Shown: one piece after another, positions 1-5,065 of the stretch | Position numbering within the stretch: position 1 is the stretch's first letter | Layout of the letters: the number at the start of each line of letters is the position of its first letter | Assembly (NCBI GenBank): GCA_015222855.1 | Contig: JADFWA010000343.1 | Span: forward strand, 1 to 5,065 | Direction: 5' to 3' | DNA: 5,065 nt | Source: Pseudomonadota bacterium | Lineage (GTDB): Bacteria > Desulfobacterota > Syntrophia > Syntrophales > JADFWA01 | Translations under genes and position numbers: made by a program | Notes under the pieces: model-generated | Database searches by the model: none | What the model saw: the letters and a program-made list of their open reading frames with translations, nothing else | What the model was told of the DNA's origin: nothing

Positions 1-7
1 AATCCTC

Positions 8-76
8 AAAATACTCAATGTATTCCTGCGGTTAAAATTTTCGCCTTCCTTGAACTCGAACGAAATTGAGTATTTT
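8..76. repeat. Perfect 12-bp inverted repeat flanking a 45-nt spacer
   Basis: AAAATACTCAAT at 8-19 is the exact reverse complement of ATTGAGTATTTT at 65-76. It lies just beyond the 3' end of the leftward membrane protein gene, whose stop codon is at 86-88. The spacer also holds a small TTTCG (39-43) / CGAAA (61-65) pairing. The stem is AT-rich, the loop is long and no clean U-tract follows on the minus strand, so it is a poor intrinsic terminator. It could be a fragment of a repetitive element, a protein-binding site or a loosely structured 3' UTR. No protein-coding gene is evident in 1-85. Confidence 0.6.
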
Positions 77-85
77 TCAAAGGCC

Positions 86-940
86 TCACCCTTTCTTCGT
101 TTTCCGTTCAAAAACGGACAGTATCTCTGCGGTAAGTAGTATTATCGAAGCGAGGTAGAATACCCAGAGAACAAGATATATAAGCGCCTTAAGAGGTCCG
201 TATACAAAGCCTGCCGGGCTGCCTCCATAAGAGAGATAAAGGCCAAATAGCTGCTTTGCGATTTCAAGAAGGACTGAACAGATGACCCCACCCATGAGCG
301 CATGGCTAAAATAGATCTTTTTGTTGGGAATAATCTTAAATACAAATGTAAAAAACAGAATAACGGAAGAAATGGGGACAATATGCCGGACAAGCGCATT
401 ATTTATTACAAGATTGCCGATATTGACCCCAAGCAGAACCACTCCCGTATCCTTTATCATTGATGCCGCAACATGTATCGCAATGGAAAAGAGAATGGCA
501 ATAACTCCCGCAGGCACGACGGCCATAGCCACAAGCATTGATTTTAAAGGATGCCCCGTTTTCTTTGTACGGAAGATGGTGGTAAAAGCAACCTCCAGGG
601 AGGAGAATATCATTGTGGAAATCCAGAGCAGAAATGCAAATCCAATCCATCCCATTACCCCGCTGGTTTCTGACAGATTTTTTATCCCCAAAAGCAGTTT
701 TTCTTCAATATAGGGATGAAGCTCTTTTACGAATTCCACAACGGTGATATACGCGCTTTCTGAAGAACCGAGAACAAGCCCGCTGGCGAAGAGGATGAAA
801 AAGATGATTGGAATAACTGATAATATGGAGTAAAAAGCTATAGCAGCCGCTAAGTTGGGACAATCGTCACTGAAAAATGACCGAAACGCTTCAAACAGGA
901 CATCTCGTGATAATTTGATCCAATATTTCACAGTTAACAT
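86..940 (-). CDS. YihY/virulence factor BrkB family inner-membrane protein
   Basis: This encodes a 284-residue polytopic membrane protein of the YihY/BrkB family (formerly misnamed RNase BN). Its biochemical role is not established, and the name says nothing certain about virulence. The family hallmark is near the N-terminus: LAAAIAFYSILSVIPI, residues 30-45, leading into the first membrane segment. About five more hydrophobic segments follow, at roughly 95-117, 135-160, 185-208, 217-238 and 250-275. The C-terminus has the conserved YGPLKALIYLVLW stretch and a short basic tail (ERKTKKG). Length is normal for the family. I chose the ATG at 938-940. A longer frame could begin at a TTG at 1037-1039, but that adds 33 unfamily-like residues and would start upstream of the likely promoter. 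The Shine-Dalgarno match before the ATG is weak. The gene is divergent from the efflux operon and a functional link is not shown. Confidence 0.9.
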   Translation of the reverse strand: MLTVKYWIKLSRDVLFEAFRSFFSDDCPNLAAAIAFYSILSVIPIIFFILFASGLVLGSSESAYITVVEFVKELHPYIEEKLLLGIKNLSETSGVMGWIGFAFLLWISTMIFSSLEVAFTTIFRTKKTGHPLKSMLVAMAVVPAGVIAILFSIAIHVAASMIKDTGVVLLGVNIGNLVINNALVRHIVPISSVILFFTFVFKIIPNKKIYFSHALMGGVICSVLLEIAKQLFGLYLSYGGSPAGFVYGPLKALIYLVLWVFYLASIILLTAEILSVFERKTKKG

Positions 941-979
941 TTCTTGTACCACTGGAATTTTGATGTCTACTTGAACTAT

Positions 980-1009
980 CCTATAACAGGGTAGAATGCA
1001 GGGTGTCAA
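980..1009 (-). promoter_or_regulatory. Candidate sigma70 promoter for the BrkB-family gene
   Basis: On the minus strand a perfect -35 hexamer TTGACA (complement of 1004-1009) is followed after 18 nt by TATAGG (complement of 980-985), a 4/6 match to the -10 consensus. Transcription would begin near 973, leaving about 33 nt of leader before the ATG at 940. This supports the shorter start for the gene. The spacer is one base longer than ideal and the -10 is mediocre. Confidence 0.45.
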
Positions 1010-1033
1010 GCGGCAAGCCACATCACCTCTGAG

Positions 1034-1046
1034 TGTCAATTTGACA
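1034..1046. promoter_or_regulatory. Palindrome TGTCAA-T-TTGACA, possible operator
   Basis: Two 6-bp arms (TGTCAA 1034-1039, TTGACA 1041-1046) form a perfect inverted repeat around a single T. The right arm is the -35 hexamer of the rightward promoter. A further TGTCAA copy at 1004-1009 lies exactly 30 bp to the left, about three helical turns, and serves as the -35 of the leftward promoter. A dimeric repressor bound here would cover the rightward -35. No regulator gene is in the window. In E. coli the related operon is controlled by the TetR-type CecR, but the sequence here gives no proof of a similar protein. Confidence 0.4.
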
Positions 1047-1070
1047 TCTTATAGCCACTTAATGTATAAG
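1041..1070 (+). promoter_or_regulatory. Sigma70-type promoter for the efflux operon
   Basis: TTGACA (1041-1046, perfect -35) is followed after 18 nt by TATAAG (1065-1070, 5/6 match to the -10). Initiation is expected near 1077, giving a leader of about 40 nt before the adaptor's start at 1117. This is the best promoter-like sequence in the window and is placed correctly for the first gene of the operon. Confidence 0.6.
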
Positions 1071-1105
1071 TTTTTGTATCAGGAATATATCTGAACAGTG
1101 AGGAC

Positions 1106-1110
1106 AGGGA
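1106..1110 (+). promoter_or_regulatory. Ribosome binding site supporting a TTG start of the adaptor gene
   Basis: AGGGA lies six nucleotides before the TTG at 1117-1119. No in-frame ATG or GTG gives a protein with an intact N-terminal membrane anchor, so this site decides the start codon. Confidence 0.6.
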
Positions 1111-1116
1111 ACAGGT

Positions 1117-2127
1117 TTGAAGAAGCGGGTTGTCATAGTAGTTTTTGTTGTCCTCCTTGTGGGTGTGGGCCTTCTGGTGTACCTGGGCCAACAGAAGGTA
1201 CAGCGCCGCGAGTTATATTACTCCGGAACCATAGAGGCGACGCAGGCCGAACTCTCTTTCCAGGTCAGTGGCCGTGTCGTAAGTGTTCCGGCGGATGAGG
1301 GACAGATGGTGGAGGAAGGTCAGCTTCTCGCGGAACTGGATCGATCCGAATATCTGGCCCGCCATAAACAGGCCAGGGCGAACCTGGACGGGTCTGTAAA
1401 AAGACTGCGGCAGTTGGAGGTGGTTTTAGAGATATACAGGAAAACACTTCCCGCTGAAGTTGTAAGGGCAAAGGCCGCTGTTTCGAGTTCCAGAGACATT
1501 ATGGAGGAGGCACAAAAACACAAGGAACGGTATGATAAACTTTTCGAGAAGAATGTTGTTTCGGAAAGGGAATGGGAAACTGTAAATCTCGAGTATCAGA
1601 CGGCAAAAGCCAAACTGTCCGAAGAGAAGGCCGTACTAAATCAGGCACGAAGCAATTTAAAAAAGATCGAAGCCACTGAAAGAGAGCTTGAAGCAACGAA
1701 GGCCCGGATTCAGGCGGCCAAAGCAGTTCTTGAACTTGCGGAAATTCAACTCAAATATACACAGTTGCGAGCGCCCTTTGGCGGGATAATAACCAGCCGG
1801 AATGTAGAGTCTGGAGAGGTGGTAATGCCTGGCCGTGAGGTTTTGACTCTCTCGGATCTTTCCATAGTGGACCTGAAAATATTTGTTGACGAGACAGAGA
1901 TCGGTAAGGTCAAACCGGGGCAACGTGCCAGGGTGAAGGTGGATACCTTTCCCGATAAGGTCTACAAAGGAAAAGTTTCATTTATATCTTCCGAAGGGGA
2001 ATTTACGCCGAAGATAATCCAGACCCATAAAGAAAGGGTCAAGCTCGTATACCTTGTCAAGGTTTCAATTCCCAATCCAGACCTTGAATTAAAACCGGGA
2101 ATGCCGGCAGATGCCTGGCTGCGGTAA
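1117..2127 (+). CDS. HlyD-family periplasmic adaptor (membrane fusion protein), YbhG-like
   Basis: This 336-residue adaptor should link an inner-membrane ABC exporter to a TolC-type outer-membrane channel. Domains in order: a basic N-terminus (MKKR) and one membrane segment (about 5-23); the first half of the lipoyl-like domain (about 37-75, with SGRVVSVPADEGQMVEEGQ); a long charged alpha-helical hairpin (about 77-212); the second lipoyl half (LRAPFGGII from 217); then a beta-barrel region and the segment EFTPKIIQTHKERVKLVY typical of the YbhG/YhiI branch. R138, L142 and S149 at the hairpin tip fit the R-x3-L-x6-S signature of TolC-docking adaptors. The length is close to E. coli YbhG. The start is TTG, with AGGGA six nucleotides upstream. 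It is first in a YbhGFSR-type operon, but separated from the ATPase genes by 235 bp of repeat-rich DNA. The substrate cannot be read from the sequence. Confidence 0.9.
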   Translation: MKKRVVIVVFVVLLVGVGLLVYLGQQKVQRRELYYSGTIEATQAELSFQVSGRVVSVPADEGQMVEEGQLLAELDRSEYLARHKQARANLDGSVKRLRQLEVVLEIYRKTLPAEVVRAKAAVSSSRDIMEEAQKHKERYDKLFEKNVVSEREWETVNLEYQTAKAKLSEEKAVLNQARSNLKKIEATERELEATKARIQAAKAVLELAEIQLKYTQLRAPFGGIITSRNVESGEVVMPGREVLTLSDLSIVDLKIFVDETEIGKVKPGQRARVKVDTFPDKVYKGKVSFISSEGEFTPKIIQTHKERVKLVYLVKVSIPNPDLELKPGMPADAWLR

Positions 2128-2190
2128 GCGGAAGATCCTGTATACAAGGCAGTGGTCTCAAGTTATTGATTATAGGGCGACTAAAATCAT

Positions 2191-2326
2191 AAAATCCGAA
2201 GCACGAAATCCGAAATACGAAACAATCTCGAAATCACAAATTCGAATGTCCTAAACTTTGTTTTGAATTTTTGTCATTTGATATTTGAATTTGTTTAGAA
2301 TTTCGATATTCGGATTTCGAATTTAT
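2191..2326. repeat. AT-rich, heptamer-periodic inverted-repeat element
   Basis: The 235-bp gap between the adaptor and first ATPase genes (2128-2362) has no gene and is dominated by this element. CGAA recurs every 7 bp at 2197, 2204, 2211 and 2218, then again at 2229 and 2243. In the right arm the complement TTCG recurs every 7 bp at 2302, 2309 and 2316. The arms 2204-2222 and 2301-2319 are inverted copies matching at 16 of 19 positions, including a perfect 11 bp (CGAAATCCGAA). AAATTCGAA (2238-2246) is also repeated inverted at 2317-2325. The RNA could form a long, weak hairpin. The composition differs from the flanking genes, which suggests a dispersed intergenic repeat that landed inside the operon. 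From memory, similar CGAAATCCGAA-type tracts occur between genes in environmental Gram-negative genomes, but this was not searched. Confidence 0.7.
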
Positions 2327-2350
2327 TAAATTGGAGCCTTTTCCTGGGGC

Positions 2351-2356
2351 AAGGGA
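2351..2356 (+). promoter_or_regulatory. Ribosome binding site deciding the TTG start of ATPase 1
   Basis: AAGGGA stands six nucleotides before the TTG at 2363-2365. The competing in-frame ATG at 2378-2380 has only AGGA (2369-2372) at a tighter five-nucleotide spacing, so the TTG is preferred. Confidence 0.5.
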
Positions 2357-2362
2357 CTTTCA

Positions 2363-3142
2363 TTGAGTAGGACGACTATGCGTGATTCCACAAGCTCTTT
2401 CATCCGGGTTGAAAATGTCTCCAGGAGTTTCGGGCGACTGGAGGCCGTCTGTGATGTCTCCTTTCAAGTGGAAAGGGGCGCCATGTTCGGATTTGTAGGT
2501 TCTGACGGGGCGGGCAAGTCAACTCTGCTCCGTATGATGGCGACCATGGTTAACCCATCCTCCGGGAAAATTCTAATCAATGGGCTGGATGTGGTGTCTC
2601 AGAGGTCAAAGGTCAAGACCATAATAGGATACATGCCCCAGCGGTTTGGACTTTACCAGGATCTTACCGTTAGTGAAAACTTCGACTTTTTCATGGATAT
2701 CTTCGGGATTTCAGGTCCTGAGAGAAAGAAAAGGAGGGAGCGTTATCTCGGGTTTTCCAACCTCCTCCCCTTTGTCGATCGGCTGGCGGGTAATCTCTCC
2801 GGCGGCATGAAGCAAAAGCTGGGACTGGCCTGTGTCCTCGTTCACGAGCCGCAGGTTCTCATCCTGGATGAGCCGACCAATGGTGTGGACCCTGTGTCCC
2901 GGCAGGAGTTCTGGGAAATACTTGCCGAGATGAAGCGGGGAGGTATGACCATTCTGATTTCAACGGCCTACCTGGATGAGGGGGAAAAGTGCGATCACCT
3001 GGCCATAATGCACCGGTCCCGTATTCTTGATACGGCGACCCCGGCGGAGATTAGATCCCACTTCACCGATCTTGAGGAGGCCATGATTAATCGTATTGAA
3101 GAAGTGGACGGGAAACTTGTTCATGACAAATTCAAACTCTGA
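2363..3142 (+). CDS. ABC transporter ATP-binding subunit 1 (like the N-terminal half of YbhF)
   Basis: This 259-residue cytoplasmic ATPase would power the export complex. Visible motifs: Walker A GSDGAGKST (46-54; the D at 48 is typical of YbhF/RbbA N-terminal domains), Q-loop Q93 in YMPQRFGLYQDLTV, signature LSGGM (145-149) followed by KQK, Walker B VLILDE (165-170, catalytic E170) and D-loop VDP (175-177). The H-loop histidine is missing: the sequence reads STAYLDE, with A202 where H is usual. In E. coli the two ATPase domains are one protein of roughly twice this length; here the second domain is a separate gene overlapping this one by 20 nt. The start is TTG at 2363 on Shine-Dalgarno grounds; ATG at 2378 would remove five residues without touching the domain. 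Translational coupling to the next gene is likely. Confidence 0.9.
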   Translation: MSRTTMRDSTSSFIRVENVSRSFGRLEAVCDVSFQVERGAMFGFVGSDGAGKSTLLRMMATMVNPSSGKILINGLDVVSQRSKVKTIIGYMPQRFGLYQDLTVSENFDFFMDIFGISGPERKKRRERYLGFSNLLPFVDRLAGNLSGGMKQKLGLACVLVHEPQVLILDEPTNGVDPVSRQEFWEILAEMKRGGMTILISTAYLDEGEKCDHLAIMHRSRILDTATPAEIRSHFTDLEEAMINRIEEVDGKLVHDKFKL

Positions 3143-3464
3143 TGCCATTTTTGTAAAGGAACTGGAAAAGAAATTCGGGCAGTTCGTGGCCGTGGACAGG
3201 ATATCGTTCTCTGTTAAAAAAGGTGAGATATTCGGTTTATTAGGACCTAACGGTTCCGGGAAATCAACCACCATCCGTATGCTCTGCGGAATCATAACCC
3301 CCACTTCCGGTTCCGGTATGGTTGCCGGACATGATATCTCTACGGAGCCTGAGGAGATCAAGCATTCCATAGGCTACATGTCACAGAAATTTTCCCTTTA
3401 TGAGGACATGACCCCCTTCGAGAATCTCCGTTTTTACCTTGGGGTCTATAATGTCCCGCCGGAC

Positions 3465-3467
3465 TAG
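3465..3467 (+). other. In-frame amber codon (TAG) inside ATPase 2
   Basis: The context is GAC-TAG-TGG-AAG, reading VPPD-stop-WKDRIEW. It falls in the helical region between Q-loop and signature, at a position where homologues, as I recall them, carry a charged residue before W-K-x-R-I. A single base change from GAG, AAG or CAG would create it. Translation is intact on both sides in one frame, so this is a point event, not an indel. Confidence 0.9.
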
Positions 3468-3864
3468 TGGAAGGACAGGATCGAGTGGACTCTGGATCTC
3501 GCCCGCCTGGAGGATGTTCGCCACCGGTTCACACGGGAGTTGCCGCCCGGATGGCGCCAGCGTCTGGCCTTGGGGTGCGCGCTGCTTCACCGGCCTGACA
3601 TACTCTTTTTAGATGAACCAACCTCCGGCGTAGACCCGATTACCCGCCGGCACTTCTGGGAATTTATCGGTCGGCTGGCAGGCGAGGGCGTAACGGTCTT
3701 TGTTACCACGCACTATATGGATGAAGCGCGCAATTGCCGGCAAATTGTGATGCTCGACGAAGGGAAGATAGTGGCGACCGGCAGCCCTTCGGAGATAATT
3801 GAGGAGACCTTCCCCGGTCATCCTGAGGCGGGTTTGAATGATGTCTTTATCAAACTGATGTCCC

Positions 3865-3870
3865 GGAGAG
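3865..3870 (+). promoter_or_regulatory. Ribosome binding site for the coupled TTG start of permease 1
   Basis: GGAGAG lies inside the last codons of the ATPase 2 frame, with its GGAG core six nucleotides before the TTG at 3875. That TTG overlaps the upstream TGA (3876-3878) in a TTGA junction, a typical arrangement for translational coupling. Confidence 0.6.
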
Positions 3871-3874
3871 ATAA

Positions 3875-5008
3875 TTGAACCCGGTAAGGATTAAAGCCAT
3901 TGCCCGCAAGGAGTTCTACCACCTGATCAGGGATTTCAGGAGCCTGTACCTGGCCTTTGTTATCCCGCTTCTTCTTATCCTCCTCTTCGGTTACGCACTC
4001 AGTCTGGATGTGGACAACATCAAAACAGTGGTGGTGGACCACGACAGGACCTACCTGAGCCGTGATTTCATCCGCAAACTGAACGCCTCTTCCTATTTTA
4101 ACGTCATAGGCCACCTGACGGATACCAGGGCCGTGACGAAACATCTTGACCATGGCTGGACAAAGGTAGCGGTGATTATTCCCCCGGACTGGACTGCGGA
4201 CATCAAGGCGGACCGTGATGCCCCCATGCAGATTCTGCTTGACGGCAGCGACCCCAATTTTGCCGGCATATCAAGGGGGTACATCACTGCATTTGTTGAA
4301 GAATATAACCGTCGCTCTCTTTTGGATTTTTTCAACCGTAAAGGGATGGAGAAAATAAAACCGCCCGTTGAGGGACGTATACGGGTCTGGTTTAATGAAG
4401 ATCTTGAGAGCCGCAACTTTATTCTCCCCGGCATCATTGCGATCATTATCATGATTGTGGGCGCCATGTTGACCTCGCTTGTAATTGCCCGCGAGTACGA
4501 AAACGGGACGATGGAGACGATACGGTCACTCCCTGTCAGGGGATCGGAGTTTTTAGCGGGTAAGGCGATCCCCTATTTTTTTATAGGGCTGATAGATGTA
4601 CTTATTGCCGTTTTAATGGGGCAGGTTCTCTTCGGCATTGTCATGAAATCCAGCTTCTGGCTGATGGTTCTTGCCTCCTCCCTCTATCTCTTTGTCGCAC
4701 TCAACCTTGGCCTTCTTATATCCGTTATTACAAAATCACAACTGGTGGCAAACCAGCTTGCCGTACTGATTACCTATCTGCCGTCCTTTCTCCTTTCCGA
4801 TTTTGTTTTTCCCATTGGAAACATGCCCAAAATCCTTGAGATAGTCACTTACATTGTCCCGGCCAGGTATTTTATCGATATTCTAAACGGGCTGTATCTG
4901 CGAAATCTTGGGCTTAACTATCTATGGCCGAGTTATCTGATCCTGACGTTCATGTTTCTGATCCTTGCGGTCATGAATCTTTTGATGCTGAAGAGGGAGG
5001 GGATGTGA
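3875..5008 (+). CDS. ABC-2 type transporter permease, YbhS-like
   Basis: This 377-residue inner-membrane subunit should form half of the export channel. A cytoplasmic N-terminus (IKAIARKEFYHLIRD, 6-20) leads to TM1 (about 24-44), followed by a large extracytoplasmic domain (about 45-180). That domain contains the GSDPN motif (124-128) and ends in RVWFNEDLESRNFILPG (170-186), both characteristic of the YbhS/YbhR/YhhJ branch. TM2 (about 183-205) is followed by REYENGTMETIRSLPV, the coupling-region signature of ABC-2 permeases, then four more hydrophobic segments to the C-terminus. Length matches the family. The start is TTG, overlapping the preceding TGA, with GGAGAG just upstream and no nearby ATG. 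If ribosomes stop at the TAG in the preceding gene, coupled initiation here should drop. The next permease follows after a single base, so the two are probably made together as a heterodimer. Confidence 0.92.
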   Translation: MNPVRIKAIARKEFYHLIRDFRSLYLAFVIPLLLILLFGYALSLDVDNIKTVVVDHDRTYLSRDFIRKLNASSYFNVIGHLTDTRAVTKHLDHGWTKVAVIIPPDWTADIKADRDAPMQILLDGSDPNFAGISRGYITAFVEEYNRRSLLDFFNRKGMEKIKPPVEGRIRVWFNEDLESRNFILPGIIAIIIMIVGAMLTSLVIAREYENGTMETIRSLPVRGSEFLAGKAIPYFFIGLIDVLIAVLMGQVLFGIVMKSSFWLMVLASSLYLFVALNLGLLISVITKSQLVANQLAVLITYLPSFLLSDFVFPIGNMPKILEIVTYIVPARYFIDILNGLYLRNLGLNYLWPSYLILTFMFLILAVMNLLMLKREGM

Positions 5009-5009
5009 G

Positions 5010-5065
5010 ATGAACTGGATTCGGGTTCGAGAACTGGTTCGCAAGGAATTTATTCAGCTTTTCAG
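5010..5065 (+). CDS. Second ABC-2 permease, YbhR-like, 5' fragment cut by the window edge
   Basis: The ATG at 5010 is one base past the previous stop, and GGAGG (4996-5000) sits nine nucleotides upstream. Eighteen codons are visible: MNWIRVRELVRKEFIQLF. This matches the cytoplasmic N-terminal pattern of ABC-2 permeases (R-x-L/I-x-R-K-E-F) and closely parallels the start of the preceding permease. The position after a YbhS-like gene is where YbhR is expected, completing the G-F-S-R order. Nothing beyond residue 18 can be judged. Confidence 0.8.
   Translation, partial: MNWIRVRELVRKEFIQLF

Larger units (their letters stand above)
3123..3878 (+). pseudogene. ABC transporter ATP-binding subunit 2 (like the C-terminal half of YbhF), interrupted by in-frame TAG
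   Basis: Read through its TAG, this frame encodes a complete 251-codon ABC ATPase. Before the stop are Walker A GPNGSGKST (41-49) and Q-loop Q88 in YMSQKFSLYEDMT. Codon 115 (3465-3467) is TAG. After it, in the same frame, come a variant signature LPPGW (140-144) with RQRLALG, Walker B ILFLDE (160-165, E165), D-loop VDP (170-172), switch histidine H197 in TTHYMDEA, and the family tail LNDVFIKLM (238-246). No other stop or frameshift is present. Termination at the TAG leaves 114 residues lacking the signature, Walker B and H-loop, which cannot be a working ATPase. I chose ATG 3123 (GGGA at 3110-3113, 20-nt overlap with the previous gene) over an upstream TTG at 3096. The only restart codon in frame just after the TAG is TTG 3540, with no useful product. 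The gene may be freshly inactivated, mis-sequenced or read through. Family assignment is firm; functional status is open. Confidence 0.85.

Noticed and set aside
321..713. Plus-strand open frame of 130 codons over the BrkB-type gene
   Set aside because: It lies wholly antisense to a clear membrane-protein gene, has no recognisable domain and is explained as a shadow frame.
1037..1039. TTG start giving a 317-residue BrkB-type protein
   Set aside because: The extra 33 residues do not look like the family N-terminus, and the start would lie upstream of the likely promoter (980-1009). ATG at 940 gives a normal protein.
1098..1298. GTG-initiated 66-codon frame overlapping the adaptor start
   Set aside because: It is cysteine- and glycine-rich with no family resemblance, and sits out of frame over the adaptor's anchor and lipoyl region.
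2128..2190. Intrinsic terminator after the adaptor gene
   Set aside because: No GC-rich hairpin followed by a T-run was found between the stop codon and the repeat element.
2278..2313. Possible internal promoter (TTGATA / TTGAAT boxes) in the repeat-rich gap
   Set aside because: Hexamers resembling -35 and -10 appear by chance in this AT-rich repeat, but no pair had both acceptable sequence and 16-18 nt spacing.
2191..2326. CRISPR array
   Set aside because: The repeats are only 7 bp and contiguous, with no 25-35 bp repeats or unique spacers and no cas genes nearby.
3540..3878. A separate 112-residue gene starting at TTG 3540 after the TAG
   Set aside because: The frame is continuous with the upstream ATPase half, the TTG falls within the signature motif (L of LPPGW), there is no convincing ribosome binding site, and a fragment starting there lacks Walker A.

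Overview
The window looks like a chromosomal stretch of a Gram-negative bacterium. It encodes an inner-membrane-anchored periplasmic adaptor whose hairpin tip carries a TolC-docking signature, which implies an outer membrane. Base composition is moderate, there are no phage or transposase genes, and one intergenic gap is filled with AT-rich repetitive DNA. The Desulfobacterota or a similar environmental lineage would fit, but this is only an impression from gene style and the repeat. The sequence does not fix the taxon.

Layout. Positions 1-85 hold no gene but contain a perfect 12-bp inverted repeat. Positions 86-940 (minus strand) encode a YihY/BrkB-family integral membrane protein. The divergent intergenic region (941-1116) has a recognisable sigma70-type promoter for each side and a TGTCAA-N-TTGACA palindrome over the rightward -35 box. 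To the right runs an operon of the E. coli YbhG-YbhF-YbhS-YbhR type. It comprises a HlyD-family adaptor (1117-2127), a 235-bp gap filled mainly by a heptamer-periodic inverted repeat (about 2191-2326), a first ABC ATPase (2363-3142), a second ABC ATPase (3123-3878), an ABC-2 permease (3875-5008), and the first 18 codons of a second permease (5010 to the window edge). In E. coli the two ATPase domains are fused in one protein; here they are separate, overlapping genes.

How it works together. Two ATPase subunits should pair under two ABC-2 permease subunits in the inner membrane. The HlyD-type adaptor would link them to a TolC-like outer-membrane channel encoded elsewhere, forming a tripartite efflux pump. 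The motifs suggest an asymmetric ATPase pair. The first subunit has a good signature motif but lacks the switch histidine, and the second has the histidine but a degenerate signature. Both defects fall in the same composite ATP site.

The most striking feature is an in-frame TAG inside the second ATPase gene (3465-3467). The reading frame and all family motifs continue undisturbed on both sides. It may be a fresh nonsense mutation, a sequencing or assembly error, or a read-through or recoded codon. The rest is a recognisable transporter operon; I see no wholly new system.
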